Origin: Aplectana chamaeleonis
Lineage: Eukaryota > Nematoda > Chromadorea > Rhabditida > Cosmocercidae
Direction: 5' to 3'
DNA: 64,000 bases
NCBI GenBank assembly: GCA_029168955.1
Contig: JAPDOI010000040.1
Span: 124,001 to 188,000, forward strand
Of this stretch, positions 32,001 to 42,842 are shown piece after piece; positions within the stretch are counted from its first letter, which is position 1; the number at the start of each line of letters is the position of its first letter. Under the pieces are notes generated by a model. It did not search any database, was not told where the DNA came from, and saw only the letters and a program-made list of their open reading frames with translations. The translations under genes and the position numbers were made by a program.

Positions 32001-35000
32001 CAGGGTTGAGCAGGCCGTTGCTACCGGTGAGCAAAATTTTACGACCCCCCTGGAGACCAAAATTTTTACGGACCCCCCCCCCCTCCTAGGATACCAAAAT
32101 CTTCATGACGCGATTATCACGAGTTCGTTATCTGAAAAACCCCTTATTAAGGAAAAAACACCGAAAAGAACGAAATCTAGATAGTCAAAATGGGTAAAAA
32201 CGAGATAAATATGTGTAGATACAATGCTAAAACTTGATGAAAGATAACTCGTCCACTAAAAATCTCAGAATAGGTTCAGAAACCAGAAGAAACCCTAAAA
32301 AAAATATTGAAAATCACTTTCAAAATATTGTGTTTCCCTCCGAACGCATTAGACCCCGTTATTCGCTTAGGGGGCTTAGTGCTAAATACAGCGAATTCAA
32401 AAGGAGGTAAAGCTACGACGCTCATTGGATGTTAGTTGTTTTACACAAGACTGTTATAAAATCAGAATCATCCCAAAAAGAATTCTGATGAAAGCCTACC
32501 AAAGAAAAATATCCGTTGCGACCGTGAGCCCCAGGTCGCAACTGGGGCTCAAAGCCGGTCGCAACGGGTATTGGCTTAAGGAATAACTCCGCGAAGGTAG
32601 CGAGTTATGCGAGCTTCAAGAAAGCAAATTAAAGAGAATTTAATGTAAATAACAGATCTTGTTACAGAATTTGAAAAATTCCATTTTCCCCAGTTTTTCC
32701 CTGTTGCGACCGTTTTTTTTCAGCACAGAGAAGTGCGAGAAGAGGGTGTATATGTCGGTTTAAGTCTATCTACAAGTTATGTCTAAGTGGTTTGGAGAAA
32801 AACCCCTTTTTCCAAAAATTTTACGAACCCCCCCCCCAAATTTTCAAAAAAAAAATTTTGCGAAAAGTTTACCAAATCTTTACGCCCCCCGTTGCGACCG
32901 CTCCAGAAGGTTGGAGCTCCCCACCCGCTAACCAAAAGTCCGGTGGCGAGCAACCCTTTTCGCCGGCAGCGAGCGCAATGGCAGCGGGTGGCGAGCACTC
33001 GCCGGCTGGGGCTCGCCGCCCGCCACCATTAATTCGGCGGCGCGCTCGCCGCAACACAACCACCCGCTCGCCTTCCCCTGGTCGCCGACGAAATGGTAGC
33101 GGTTGGCGGACACTCATCGCTTATCACTTCCTCTCGCTCCTATCAATATACTGGCATGCCCCACCCAATCTAACCTTTCAGTCACGGATTTATGATTCAC
33201 AATCGGTAAAAAATTCATCCGTTATTGCGGCGATCAATATATTTTCATCAACGCTCAACGTGACGCGAATGTTCAACATCGAACTATATCCAAAACCACG
33301 GTTTCACATCTAAAATCCATATCAATCATTGGTCAGCAATAAGTTATGGCATGAAGGAAAATTATGAACAATCCTATGTACGTCATTTAGCATTTGGTTC
33401 TATCCTAAATAGGGGGGCACTCAAAAATAGTTCATAGGAAGGAAGTAAAGGTAGGTAAAAGGTTTCTCATCGAATTATTATTTTTTCTCCAAGAAAGAGA
33501 TGAAACGATAGATCTCCAAATATCGATATAGGTTCATAGTTATATTCGAACTCTACATATCCATCATCCGACAAATTAAGACATTCCGCGTGTGCGTCAC
33601 ATCACTTTAATTCATAGGCATTCTTATTTTCGATGAAAGTATTTCAGGAAGTGCAAACAAATTATCGTCAATCTCTGGATGAGGGGAAGCCGCGACGCTG
33701 CTATGATATCTCTACCATAGAAACAGAGCGGCTTTTTTTCAAGAAAACACTATGGTAGAAATGGATAAATAACCGCTCCGCTCCCAAGATAGCGAGATCA
33801 TAGCTGCAGCACGGCTTCCTAGAGATAGGATACAGACTAGAGTATATCAAATGAATAAAAATTTTCGAATATTCGAATAAACGAGTCATTCGAATATTCT
33901 CGAATATTCGATTATTCGGCCGAATATTCGTTGCCATACTCATACTCTAGGACAGACCATATTTAGGAAATGATAAAATAGTTACGTCATCAACATGGCA
34001 CCTTTGCTTCATGTTTCTTCCAGTGTACACGACGGCAAGGGCTGTTCGTTTCCAACACCTCGGCTGCTTCTCGGGGTTCCATGCCGCTGAAAAAAACGAT
34101 TTTCGTAGAATTAAGTGGTACATCTAAGTAGTAGCAGAGCACTTACCCAATTAGGGATCCACTGGATCTGCTACTGTCCTCTCGAAATTGGTAGCTGTGA
34201 CTATCTCTCCTGAAGTGATACGGTATTACTGCTTTAGTGGAAAAGTTGTCTATGTGAAAACAAACAAAGAAAACCACCGAAAAGGGCATCTTACATTCAT
34301 AGGCGCTAACTCCCACATTGTGGACTATGAGGAGAAGTTCGGGAATAAAGCATTGAGTGGCAATGGAGATTCCATTTACATCTGTAAAAAGTCTGTTAGA
34401 ATGCAATAGACGGTATGACAGTATAAAAAAAGGTTTATTTGCAGGAAGAAAATTTAGATTGTGGGCACATGGCAGGCAAAAATTATTCAGCACGCGATAA
34501 ATTAATTATATTCATATTGCGATTATTGCGATTACAATTATTATTATTGCGAATATTGCGATTACAATTATTATTTATAGCGTATATTCATATTATTATA
34601 TAAAAAATGTGGAAAACCGTGGAAAAACCGATTGCCTACACGGACATCCGAATAAATTTCCGATTACAAACTTTCATCGAATACAAATATATCACATTTT
34701 TGCATTCAAAAGTCATTCGGAATTTACGAATAAGGTTTTCTCCAAACGATTTTGGGAATAAAAGAGGTGCTTCAAAATACCGTATTTGATTTATTCAATC
34801 GTTTGGAAATATGCCTCGGTTGCTCATATCTAGAAAATATTTAAATAGGGGTATAGGGAACAGCCCTAGTAGATTAGCTGTGTTTAGTAAGAATTAAAAA
34901 AATGATCACGGAATAATGATTGACTCGTCATCATACACGTATGTGGATAACGGAGGCGTATCGAAGGACTTGTCGAAGTGAGGCAATTCACACTCTGATA

Positions 35001-35592
35001 ATGGAGAGGGTCATTAACACCTATCTGGGATACTCGTGGGTATACCTAAGGCAGTTATTTATGTGCTGCCTCGCCGAATGACAACGCGAGGTCGCACGAA
35101 TCTTCTGGCTAACGGGTCAGCGTAATTTACGGAGAAAAAGGTAATCTGTACATTATGATGCATAGGTCGCAAGTTGGAAAGTTTCGAACCTTGGCCTGAA
35201 CGAATAACATCTGTTTGAGTGTCTAGATGGTGATTGTTGATGTTTCTAGCCTTACGTCACATTTTCGAATTGCCTTGAAACGTTACTGTAGTGTTAGATC
35301 ACGAAATAAATGAAAAGAATAGAAGGAAAGAAAATGATGCAGAGTAAGGAGACGCTGACCACGCTTTTTAAAAATCCGCGGACGACTGGCTCGCAAACAG
35401 CTCGCGACCCGCTATACCATTTTTACTCGGGCTCGCGACCTGCTGTATCCATAGCGGGTGGCGAGCGGAGACGAGGGGGCAGCGGCTGGCGAGCACTTTG
35501 AAACGAGGGGTTAGCGGGTGGCGAGCAAGGCTCGAAATGCGCGCGGGTCGCGAGCACCGAGTTCCTGAGCGGTTGAAAACTGCCCAACCCTG
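32001..35592. mobile_element. 3.6-kb hAT-like element, 8-bp duplication TATGTAAG
   Basis: Termini CAGGGTTGAGCAGGCCGTTG on the left and ACTGCCCAACCCTG on the right (inverted CAGGGTTGGGCAGT). It is flanked by TATGTAAG at 31993-32000 and 35593-35600. Repeated subterminal motifs of the form GCGGGTGGCGAGCA occur in the left quarter (about 32925-33075) and right end (about 35365-35560), as expected of hAT transposase binding arrays. No transposase frame was recognised. The largest frames (34188-34409, 34143-34493) have no known domain, so it is likely non-autonomous or decayed. Confidence 0.82.
32512..32567. repeat. Double hairpin within the hAT-like element
   Basis: The outer stem CCGTTGCGACCG pairs with CGGTCGCAACGG. 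The inner stem GAGCCCCAG pairs with CTGGGGCTC around GTCGCAA. The GTTGCGACCG word recurs at about 32702 and 32889 and near 29320, always in hAT-family sequence. Confidence 0.7.
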
Positions 35593-35600
35593 TATGTAAG

Positions 35601-36079
35601 TCGGGTTGAGTCTCGAGCAGCTTGACGGCAGTCGAATGGATCCGCCAGAAGTGGAGTCAGTTGATGGCGGTTCTGTCGAGAACGAACTGAGAAGTATGGT
35701 GTGGGAGCGTGACTTTAAGGCCCCGGCCAGCTTTGGTGCGAAATGCAAATGTAACCCACCGTGGTTTGCTGTGACCCGACGTGACCTGCCGTAACCCGTC
35801 CAGTCGGTACGAATTGTTCACGGCAATGAAAAAAAGCTGTGGTGCGGTTGCGGACTCGTCCAAGCATGCGGTAGTTTTTTGGTGGTATCACTCAATTTTC
35901 CGAAACAGTTGTGGTAGATCGGTGAGTATTTGTTTTTACCGAAACGACTACAGCTGTCAAATTGAATCAGAATATGAGAAGTCGATTTAGAACGTCTCCA
36001 TTTTAGCGAAAATATTGCATTATATGGGGAGTGGGCTACACCTGACTGCCGACTGTTCCCGGGTGTAGTACTGACCAGC
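35601..36079. other. No gene accepted
   Basis: A 62-aa frame at 35606-35794 (MSLEQLDGSRMDPPEVESVD) is open but has no recognisable domain or neighbour. The rest shows no structure I can interpret. Confidence 0.4.
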
Positions 36080-36740
36080 CTGTTATAATGAACGGTATCC
36101 TTCCATATAATAAAAGAATCGGAGCACAAAGTACGACCACCTGGGCCTCCATCACTATAGCACTATTTCGTCACATCTCTAACCACTTCAAAACAGTATT
36201 GAGCTGTATGTGCATTTCAGTTCACCAAAACCTTCAAAGTTTAGTTAGGCTCATACGATTGTGCACTCATTTAGGGGAAGGTTGGGGGTTTACGTTTTTC
36301 GGTTCTCAACATTCTGCCATCAAAATAGCCAAAAAATCAGCGAGCAGTTCGAGTTCTTCTCATTACTTCAGCCAAACGACTTCACCCTCATTACGTGGGG
36401 GAGATTCAATTCTCGGCATCACCTGGGGTCACGACCTTCGTGCGTTGGTGACACTACAACACCATTGACGTGACTTAGAACCACCTCCCGGACTTATACC
36501 CCGCCCCAAACCCCGATGAACCGTTATCAAAATCTTTTCAAGCAGCTCTAATATCCATTCGAGGATGTCTGTGTGGCTTAAAAACCTTCCTCAACGATCA
36601 CAACCTCACGGATTGATTCTGCGAAAGTAATCAAGGACTATTCTTTAGCCACCGGTCGGATAACGCTTCAAATTCTGATTCTACACAACCTCCCCAACCC
36701 AAACTCACTCCATAACTCATTAACGAGACTTTTAAATGCA
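36080..36740 (+). pseudogene. Possible mariner transposase relic
   Basis: Around 36465-36680 the shifted frames give RDLEPPPGLIPRP, then PDEPLSKSFQAAL and LKTFLNDHNLTD..CESNQGLFF. Spacing loosely follows the PHPPYSPDLAP..Y..F..L and downstream KTF.N..DL....FF blocks of mariner transposases. Many frameshifts. Similarity is weak and from memory only. Confidence 0.3.
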
Positions 36741-36910
36741 AAATTGATAGCAAATTCGTGATCAGCGCGTCAAATACCCGTAAGATACCATTTTCGCATC
36801 GTTTACTGCATCAGGAAAGAAGAATTTTTTTTTGGCCTGAAAAATCATCAGGCTTATCCTATATATAAAGAATCCGATGGGCAAGAAAAATAATTATGAC
36901 TCACCGGCTA

Positions 36911-37009
36911 CGAAGCTGCCCCATCACCATGCAGGCGCTGTGCTTAGCGGGTGCCACGAAGGAGGATGAGCGTTCAGCACAGCGCCTGCATGGTGGTGGG
37001 GCAGCTTCG
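36911..37009. repeat. Compact hairpin, 34-bp arms
   Basis: CGAAGCTGCCCCATCACCAT plus GCAGGCGCTGTGCT pairs with the mirrored 36976-37009 across a 31-nt loop, with one or two mismatches. It is an isolated near-perfect hairpin of about 99 nt. It could be a miRNA-like precursor or a small MITE remnant. Confidence 0.75.
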
Positions 37010-37258
37010 AAGACGCGCCGCCCATCGGCATCGACGGCACATCGATTGGATTTTTGTATTTTCCTAATCCTAAAACTTTTTTGTTTGCAGTTGTTGCGCA
37101 AATGTTATTTCGCCGTATAGTACATTATCTTGCCCGCGCTATTGCATTTCTACGGACTGTGTATGTAGTGCTTACTAAGGAGCAAAGCAAACTATACATC
37201 AGCCTCTGTTGTATGCGCCCGTGGATAAGTTGTACCGTGATCGTAAAAAAGGCTGAAT

Positions 37259-38831
37259 CGAAGTAGCAATTAATACTCTTCAGAACACTGGGACACAACG
37301 AGAATCCACCCAAATCTCGATCACATGCTGATGCCCAGATTTTACTGGGTTCCTTCTCTCTTGAGAAATTCGAATTCATTTGATTGCAAAAAGTGCTCTA
37401 TCATTCGAAAACACTATTAGAAACTATTTGGAACTCATTGCGGACTACCCCGAACCCACACTGGGATTTCGAGACAGGGTTTATTGGGGCTTGTGGGAGA
37501 GACAAAAAGAAACAGTTTGAAGATTCAAAGTTTCTTCAAATGCCTCTGGGTAGATCAAAAAAAAAATCAAAATGCATTCTGTCGTATGTTAAAAATTTGA
37601 GCATTTTCTGCTCAAAGTGTGTTCAGGAAGGCTATTTGAGACACTGAACACGAATATGATGCCCGTTCTCAGTTTTTCGGAAAACTAAAATAGGTTACGG
37701 TTTAATTCGGCAACTCGAAAATTTTTGCGAACAATCGAGTTTCCGACCAAGTTGATTTTTCCGGAAACGGTTCTCATATTCATGTTCTCCGCACCCAACT
37801 ATTACCCCTGGACGAACTTTGGACTGAAAACGTTTCAACTTTTGGAATCTTAAATAATATTCTTTTTTTCCGTTCTTGATCCACCCGGGTGCCTTTGTGG
37901 ATTTTTAATACTTCAAGTTGTTTTTTTTTTGGCTCCCCCCCCCCAACAACCCTCAATAGACTGTTTTCTCAAGCGTACAGTTCGAGTTCAGGGTGGTCAC
38001 TCTTCAGAGAATTTTTTTTGGAAAATCGAAACATCATTCGATTAGTTACCCTAATTCTCGTTCAAACCGATCTGGCAGTTTCTAATTTTCAAACGTGTTC
38101 ATCCATCGAAAAATCAAGGAAAAATCAAGGAAACGTGTTAGATGATTATCAAAACCAACTTTCATCCGGAATTATCTACTTCTTTTACTTCAAGTCCGTA
38201 GAAAGTGATAGTCCAGGAACATTCATTTGGAAGTTTCAAAAGTCGTCCTAGAAAAAAATTGGTGGGAATTTTTCAAACACTGTTTCTTCTGAACTTCAAG
38301 AGAACATGAATATGAGAACCGTTTTCGGAAAAATCAACTTGGTCAAAAACTCGATTATTCGCAAAAATTTTCGAGTTGCCGAAGTATACCGTAACCTATA
38401 ATAGTTTTTCGAAAAACTGAAAACGGGCACCATATTCGTGTTCAGTGTCTCAAATGGCCTTCATGGACACACTTTGGGCAGAAAATGCTCAAATTTTTAA
38501 CATATGACAGAATCAACTTTTGAATTTTTTTTGATCTACCCAGAGGCATTTGAAGAAATTTTGAATCTTCAAACTGTTTCTTTTTGTCTCTCCCACAAGC
38601 CCCAATAAACCGTTTCTCGAAATCCCAGTGTGGGTTCGGGGTAGTCCGTAATGAGTTCCAAATAGTTTGTAATAGTGTTTTCGAATGATAGAGCACTTTT
38701 TGCAATCAAATGAATTCGAATTTCTCAAGAGAGAAGGAACCCAGTAAAATCTGGGCATCAGCATGTGATCGAGATTTGGGTGGTTTCTCGTTGTGTCCCA
38801 GCGTTCTAAAGAGTGATTAATTGCTACTTCG
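37259..38831. mobile_element. Long-arm foldback element (530-bp arms)
   Basis: The left arm 37259-37788 is mirrored by 38301-38831 with small differences, for example CGAAGTAGCAATTAAT at the outer ends and AGAACATGAATATGAGAACC at the inner end. The 512-bp interior has poly-T and poly-C runs but no domain. Arms contain open frames in both copies (starting MQKVLYHSKTLL) that exist because the arms are duplicated. It is possibly a foldback transposon. No target duplication was identified. Confidence 0.8.
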
Positions 38832-39139
38832 ACTTGCAAAAACTCGATTATTCGTTTTTCAAATGTCCAATTTAATGACCATTTGTCGGTTTTTGAAATA
38901 CTAAGGTAGGTTTTGCACACAAAATGGTTTGTTACCAACCATAACCTACAGTAAACTTCAGAAGTTCGATAAACTGACTCGAGATTCGTGTTCAGGACCC
39001 TAGATTACCCCTACATACAAGTTTTCAGCCAAATCTGTAAATTTTTTCAAGAAACCCTAAAAATTTCAGGCTAATTTTACTCAGACCCCCCCCCCTCAGG
39101 AGCAAATTTCTTGAGCCGCTAATCAGCTATTTATACCCA

Positions 39140-39450
39140 CCCCATGTAACGACGTGACTATGCGAAAACCTTGCTGTGACCAGAATAGTCCCCCCATTTT
39201 TTGCGTCACAAAACCGCCATTTATCCCCCCATGTAACGACGTGACTATGCGAAAACCGTGCTGTGACCAGAATAGTCCCCCCATTTTTTGCGTCACAAAA
39301 CCGCCATTTATCCCCCCATGTAACGACGTGACTATGCGAAAACCGTGCTGTGACCAGAATAGTTCCCCCATTTTTTGCGTCGCAAAACCGCCATTTATCC
39401 CCCCATGTAACGACGTGACTATGCGAAAACCTTACTCTGACCAGAATGGT
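39140..39450. repeat. 87-bp tandem repeat, about 3.5 units
   Basis: Units start at 39144, 39231, 39318 and 39405 (ATGTAACGACGTGACTATGC, then CCAGAATAGTCCCCCC). The period is exactly 87 = 29 codons, which keeps frames open on both strands and explains the apparent repetitive proteins. Confidence 0.93.
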
Positions 39451-39641
39451 GAAAATGGTGCTATCGCAGCAGGGTGTGTGTGTGTGTGTGCGATTGACCA
39501 CAACCCTAGGCCACCAGAGTCCGGGGCGGGGTGTGGATATCCAGAGGGGGGGGGGCTGGGCTGCGAAGGGGTGGAAGGGGGGGTCTGAGCTCCGCCGGGA
39601 GATCAGCTGGAACATTTTGAAAGTTTTTGGAGGTTCCTCTT

Positions 39642-39960
39642 TTTCAAACTTTACATCTTTTAAAGTGAATAGTTCATCTTCTCCAAACTTCCAACCAAAA
39701 ACAGACCGAGTAGTGTTCCCGGCGGTGTCCTAATTGAGCGGCGGCACGAAAGGTTGGGCGTGGCTCACAGGGTACGGCACGAGCTGTGGAAAAGGCTAAT
39801 GCAAAATTGGCCTTTTCCACAGCTCGTGCCGTACCCTGTAGGCCACGCCCAAACTTTCGTGCCGCCGCTCAAATAGGACACCGCCGGGAGCACTACTCGG
39901 TCTGTTTTTTGTTGGAAGTTTAGAGAAGATGAACAATTCACTTTAAAAGAATGTTTGAAA
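39642..39960. mobile_element. Foldback MITE, ~153-bp arms
   Basis: Arms 39642-39796 and 39810-39960 mirror each other around a 13-nt loop. They are near-perfect (GAGCGGCGGCACGAAAGGTT, GGTACGGCACGAGCTGTGG). It lies just upstream of the satellite array of the second Helitron-like element. Confidence 0.85.
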
Positions 39961-39984
39961 GGGGTGGAGGGTGGCCGGCCAAGT

Positions 39985-40780
39985 ACTACGTGTGGTGAAT
40001 GGAGGTGAGTCGGCGAAGCCGGCCCATCGTTCGGTGGAGCCAAACGAATACTACGCGTGGTGATTGGAGGTGGGTCGGCGAAGCCGAACGAATACTACGC
40101 GTGGTGGTTGGAGGTGGGTCGGTGAAGCCGGCCTATCGTTCGGCGAAGACGAACGAATGCTATACGGAGGGTAGCAGGCGGAGCCGGTCCATCGTTTGGC
40201 GGAGCCAAACGAATACTACGCGTGGTGAATGGAGGTGGGTCGGCGAAGCCGGCCCATCGTTCGGCGAAACCGAACGAATACTACGCGTGGTGATTGGAGG
40301 TGGGTCGGTGAAGCCGGCCCATCGTTTGGCGGAGCCAAACGAATACCCCCCGTGGTGAATGGAGGTGGGTCGGCGAAGACGGCTCATCCTTTGGCGAAGC
40401 CGAACGAATACTACATGGAGGGTGACCGGCGAAGCCTTCCCATCGTTTGACGGAGCCGAACGAATACTACGTGTGTTGAATGGAGGTGGGTCGGCGAAGC
40501 CCGCCCTTCGTTCGGCGAAGACGAACGAATACTATACGGAGGGTAGCAGGCGAAGCCGGTCCATCGTATGGCGGAGCCAAACGAATACTACGTGTGTTGA
40601 ATGGAGGTGGGTCGGCGAAGCCGGCCCATCGTTTGGCGGAGCCAAACGAATACTACGTGTGTTGAATGAAGTTGGGTCGGCGAAGCCGTCCCATCGTTCG
40701 GCGAAGCCGAACGAATACTACGTGTGTTGAATGGAGGTGGGTCGGCGAAGTTGGCCCATCGTTCGGCGGAGCCATTCACC
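39985..40780. repeat. ~60-bp satellite array of copy 2
   Basis: A dozen or so units with the same TTCGGCGAAGCCGAA hairpin core but a different linker (GAATGGAGGTGGGTCGG) from array 1. This suggests independent homogenisation of the two arrays. Confidence 0.93.
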
Positions 40781-41125
40781 TCGTGTGTTTGCTTGCTTGA
40801 CCATTTTTCAAAAAGGACAACTATACTACCGCCATCGTGGTATTCGGTCTTTGGAACGGCGCTTGTAGACGTACTGGTCTATTCACGTTGCTTTCACAAT
40901 CATGTTTAGGACCTTGTACCCTACATTAGGGAGTGAATTTTATTGTTCCTTCGCTTGCGTATGTGGAGCTGGGATACAGACAGTGTGAGTGTGGGATAGT
41001 TGAGTAGCAGCATACGCGCGCACGCGCGGGATACACCTTAGTGAATTTGACTCTGAAACAGATTGTTTGCTGCCTTCAAGTCAAGTGGCTGCCCCGGGCT
41101 AGGGACCCGTAGGGTCACTAGTTGT
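39985..41125 (+). mobile_element. Helitron-like element with satellite core, copy 2
   Basis: The satellite units here are the reverse complement of array 1 (GGCGAAGCCGAACGAATACT, TGGAGGTGGGTCGGCGAAG). About 310 bp of unique sequence follows, then GTGGCTGCCCCGGG and the terminal palindrome CTAGGGACCC-GTA-GGGTCACTAG at 41103-41125, followed by T. The end order (array, unique part, GTGGCTGCC, hairpin ending CTAG) matches copy 1 read on its own strand. The 5' end is undefined. It ends about 170 bp before the first recognised wdr-48 exon. Confidence 0.5.
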
Positions 41126-41295
41126 CACAAATAATCGCTAACGGTTTTTTCTGTTTTCTGCCCAATTTTGCCTATTTTTTTGCAGAAAATAGAAAAAAAT
41201 GGCTAAAAATGGGCAGAAAACATAAAATTGCACACATCCCGTTCGCAGTGTTTCCTGATGACTCATTAGCTTTTTTCTTCCACTTCTTTGTTTAG

Positions 41296-41434
41296 GAAGC
41301 GTGGCCGTCGTATCGTAATGGTGGAACGTCGAGTATTGGCTGTCCGCCTCCACAGCATGCGACATTTGTTCAGGCGATGGAACATCATACAGACTGGATT
41401 AATGATATGATCCTTTGTTGCAATGGGCGGTTTC
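41296..41434 (+). CDS. wdr-48: wdr-48 exon a: WD40 protein WDR48/UAF1, N-terminal part
   Basis: Preceded by the splice acceptor TTTGTTTAG and followed by a consensus donor GTGAGT at 41435. It translates in phase 0 to [20 protein letters not shown], then [20 protein letters not shown] and CCNGRF. The MEHHTDW..D..LCCNG block is the WDR48 signature of the first propeller blades. WDR48 (UAF1) is a scaffold that binds and activates the deubiquitinases USP1, USP12 and USP46. In C. elegans WDR-48 with WDR-20 activates USP-46. The upstream coding exons (protein start and the GRDSIIRIW region) were not found in the window. Confidence 0.88.
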
Positions 41435-41496
41435 GTGAGTTGAAAACAGCGTCAGGTGTCGTACCGAGTGAACTATAACTCATAAGTTGCTTTTAG

Positions 41497-41579
41497 TGCT
41501 GTCGGCTTCGAATGATACGACTGTGAAGGTGTGGAATGCTACTAAACATTTTTGTATGTCTACGTTACGCACACACAAG
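41497..41579 (+). CDS. wdr-48: wdr-48 exon b
   Basis: Follows a 62-bp intron ending TGCTTTTAG. The last base of exon a (C) joins TG to give Leu. It then reads [27 protein letters not shown], a WD40 repeat closely matching WDR48 ([18 protein letters not shown] in vertebrates). The donor is GTCCGT at 41580, the only one that keeps the frame. A short intron of this size is typical of nematode genes. Confidence 0.92.
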
Positions 41580-41644
41580 GTCCGTCCTCAGATGGTGGCC
41601 TTCTGAGAGGGTTCCGCTGGGGAATTCCCATATAACATATTTAG

Positions 41645-41782
<138 letters not shown>

Positions 41783-41950
41783 TAGCTAGCCGGCATTGCT
41801 GAAGAGCTTCAAGGTCGTGACGCACGTCTTTCGTCACCGCAATGAAAACTCTTTAGCGCGATTTGAGCGGTGGAGGGCGTTCTCCACGACCTCTCGTTAC
41901 TGGTGAAGTTTGAAATATAGAACGTCTTCAACAAAATATCCAAGAGTTAA

Positions 41951-42426
41951 AGGCACAGTTCAACCTCAGGGAGAAAATCTGAGATTTTCAGATAGTTGTG
42001 AAGTAGATCCGCCCCATACAACACCTGCCAGGTGCAAGCTCTCAATTCCCCCGATTAAGCGAGATATAGAAATGAGCCACTCTAGCGCTCCCACAGCAAG
42101 AAGCTTTTTTGGCACGCCCCCCTTGACAACCTCTCGAGATCAACATTGGTAAGATGAGCGAAGGTTTTTGATCGGTAGCGCTGTTCTTCGCTTCATTCTT
42201 AGCCTCTCTTTATCCAGGTCCGCTCCCAAACATCGGTCGCGAATGACGGTAGTTACGAGGCTCGGACGTTTCGTCCACCATGCTTTCGCCGCTCAAATTG
42301 AGGCAATTTTCGAGAGACCATAACTCCACTTCTAGGACGTTTTGTACGATTTCAGATTCACCGTAGGACCGTCTTCAGAGTAAGCAGAAGAACAGAAAAA
42401 AACGGTTTCGAGGTTGGACTGTGCTT
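41951..42426. mobile_element. piggyBac-like MITE, older copy (TTAA)
   Basis: Starts at 41951 after TTAA (41947-41950) with AGGCACAGTTCAACCTCAG and ends GAGGTTGGACTGTGCTT before TTGA (42427-42430, a decayed TTAA). Internal wording (CAGGTGCAAGC, AAGCGAGATATA, CATAACTCC) is shared with the MITE at 50200-50673. It lies in the 979-bp intron between wdr-48 exons c and d. Confidence 0.83.
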
Positions 42427-42753
42427 TTGAAGAATTCTCAGACTTATAACATGATCGCAGCTCTAGTCACGGATAACAACGAGGAGAACAGTAGAATCGA
42501 TCCATTTCGGAATGACTCCAATCGGACGCGTGCATCGCGTACGGCTGGAGTTGCTTGATTGGAACGTTTTCAGCTTTTTCAACTGGTTCATTTTATTCAC
42601 CTATCATGTTTATTGGTGGCTAGTCGAAGCCACATGCTTTTCGCATCATTGTTTCGTTGCGCAGCAGTCTACAAAAAGCTGTCCGCGGAATTCTGAAATG
42701 TAGCGTAGTGATGGGAAATTGTTGACTGTGTAGCTAGTGAGAACTTCTTACAG

Positions 42754-42842
42754 CGTCATCCCTCATGGGCTGCAAGAACAGCATTTACGCACTGTCAATG
42801 AACGACTCAGGCACCGTGATAGTATCCGGAAGTACAGAAAAG
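42754..42842 (+). CDS. wdr-48: wdr-48 exon d
   Basis: Acceptor CTTCTTACAG at 42744-42753. The leading CG completes the Thr codon from exon c. Translation is [30 protein letters not shown], matching the [18 protein letters not shown] block of WDR48. The donor is AAG|GTTGGC at 42843. The next exon is 17.8 kb away. Confidence 0.92.

Noticed and set aside
34143..34493. Frames 34188-34409 (+) and 34143-34493 (-) as a hAT transposase
   Set aside because: They lie inside the hAT-like element, but no RNase H-like or dimerisation motif could be seen, so the assignment would rest on position alone.
39123..39615. Repetitive proteins with units MRKPCCDQN or FSHSHVVTWGDKWRF
   Set aside because: Both strands are open because of the 87-bp period. 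No start context, splice sites or domain support a gene.
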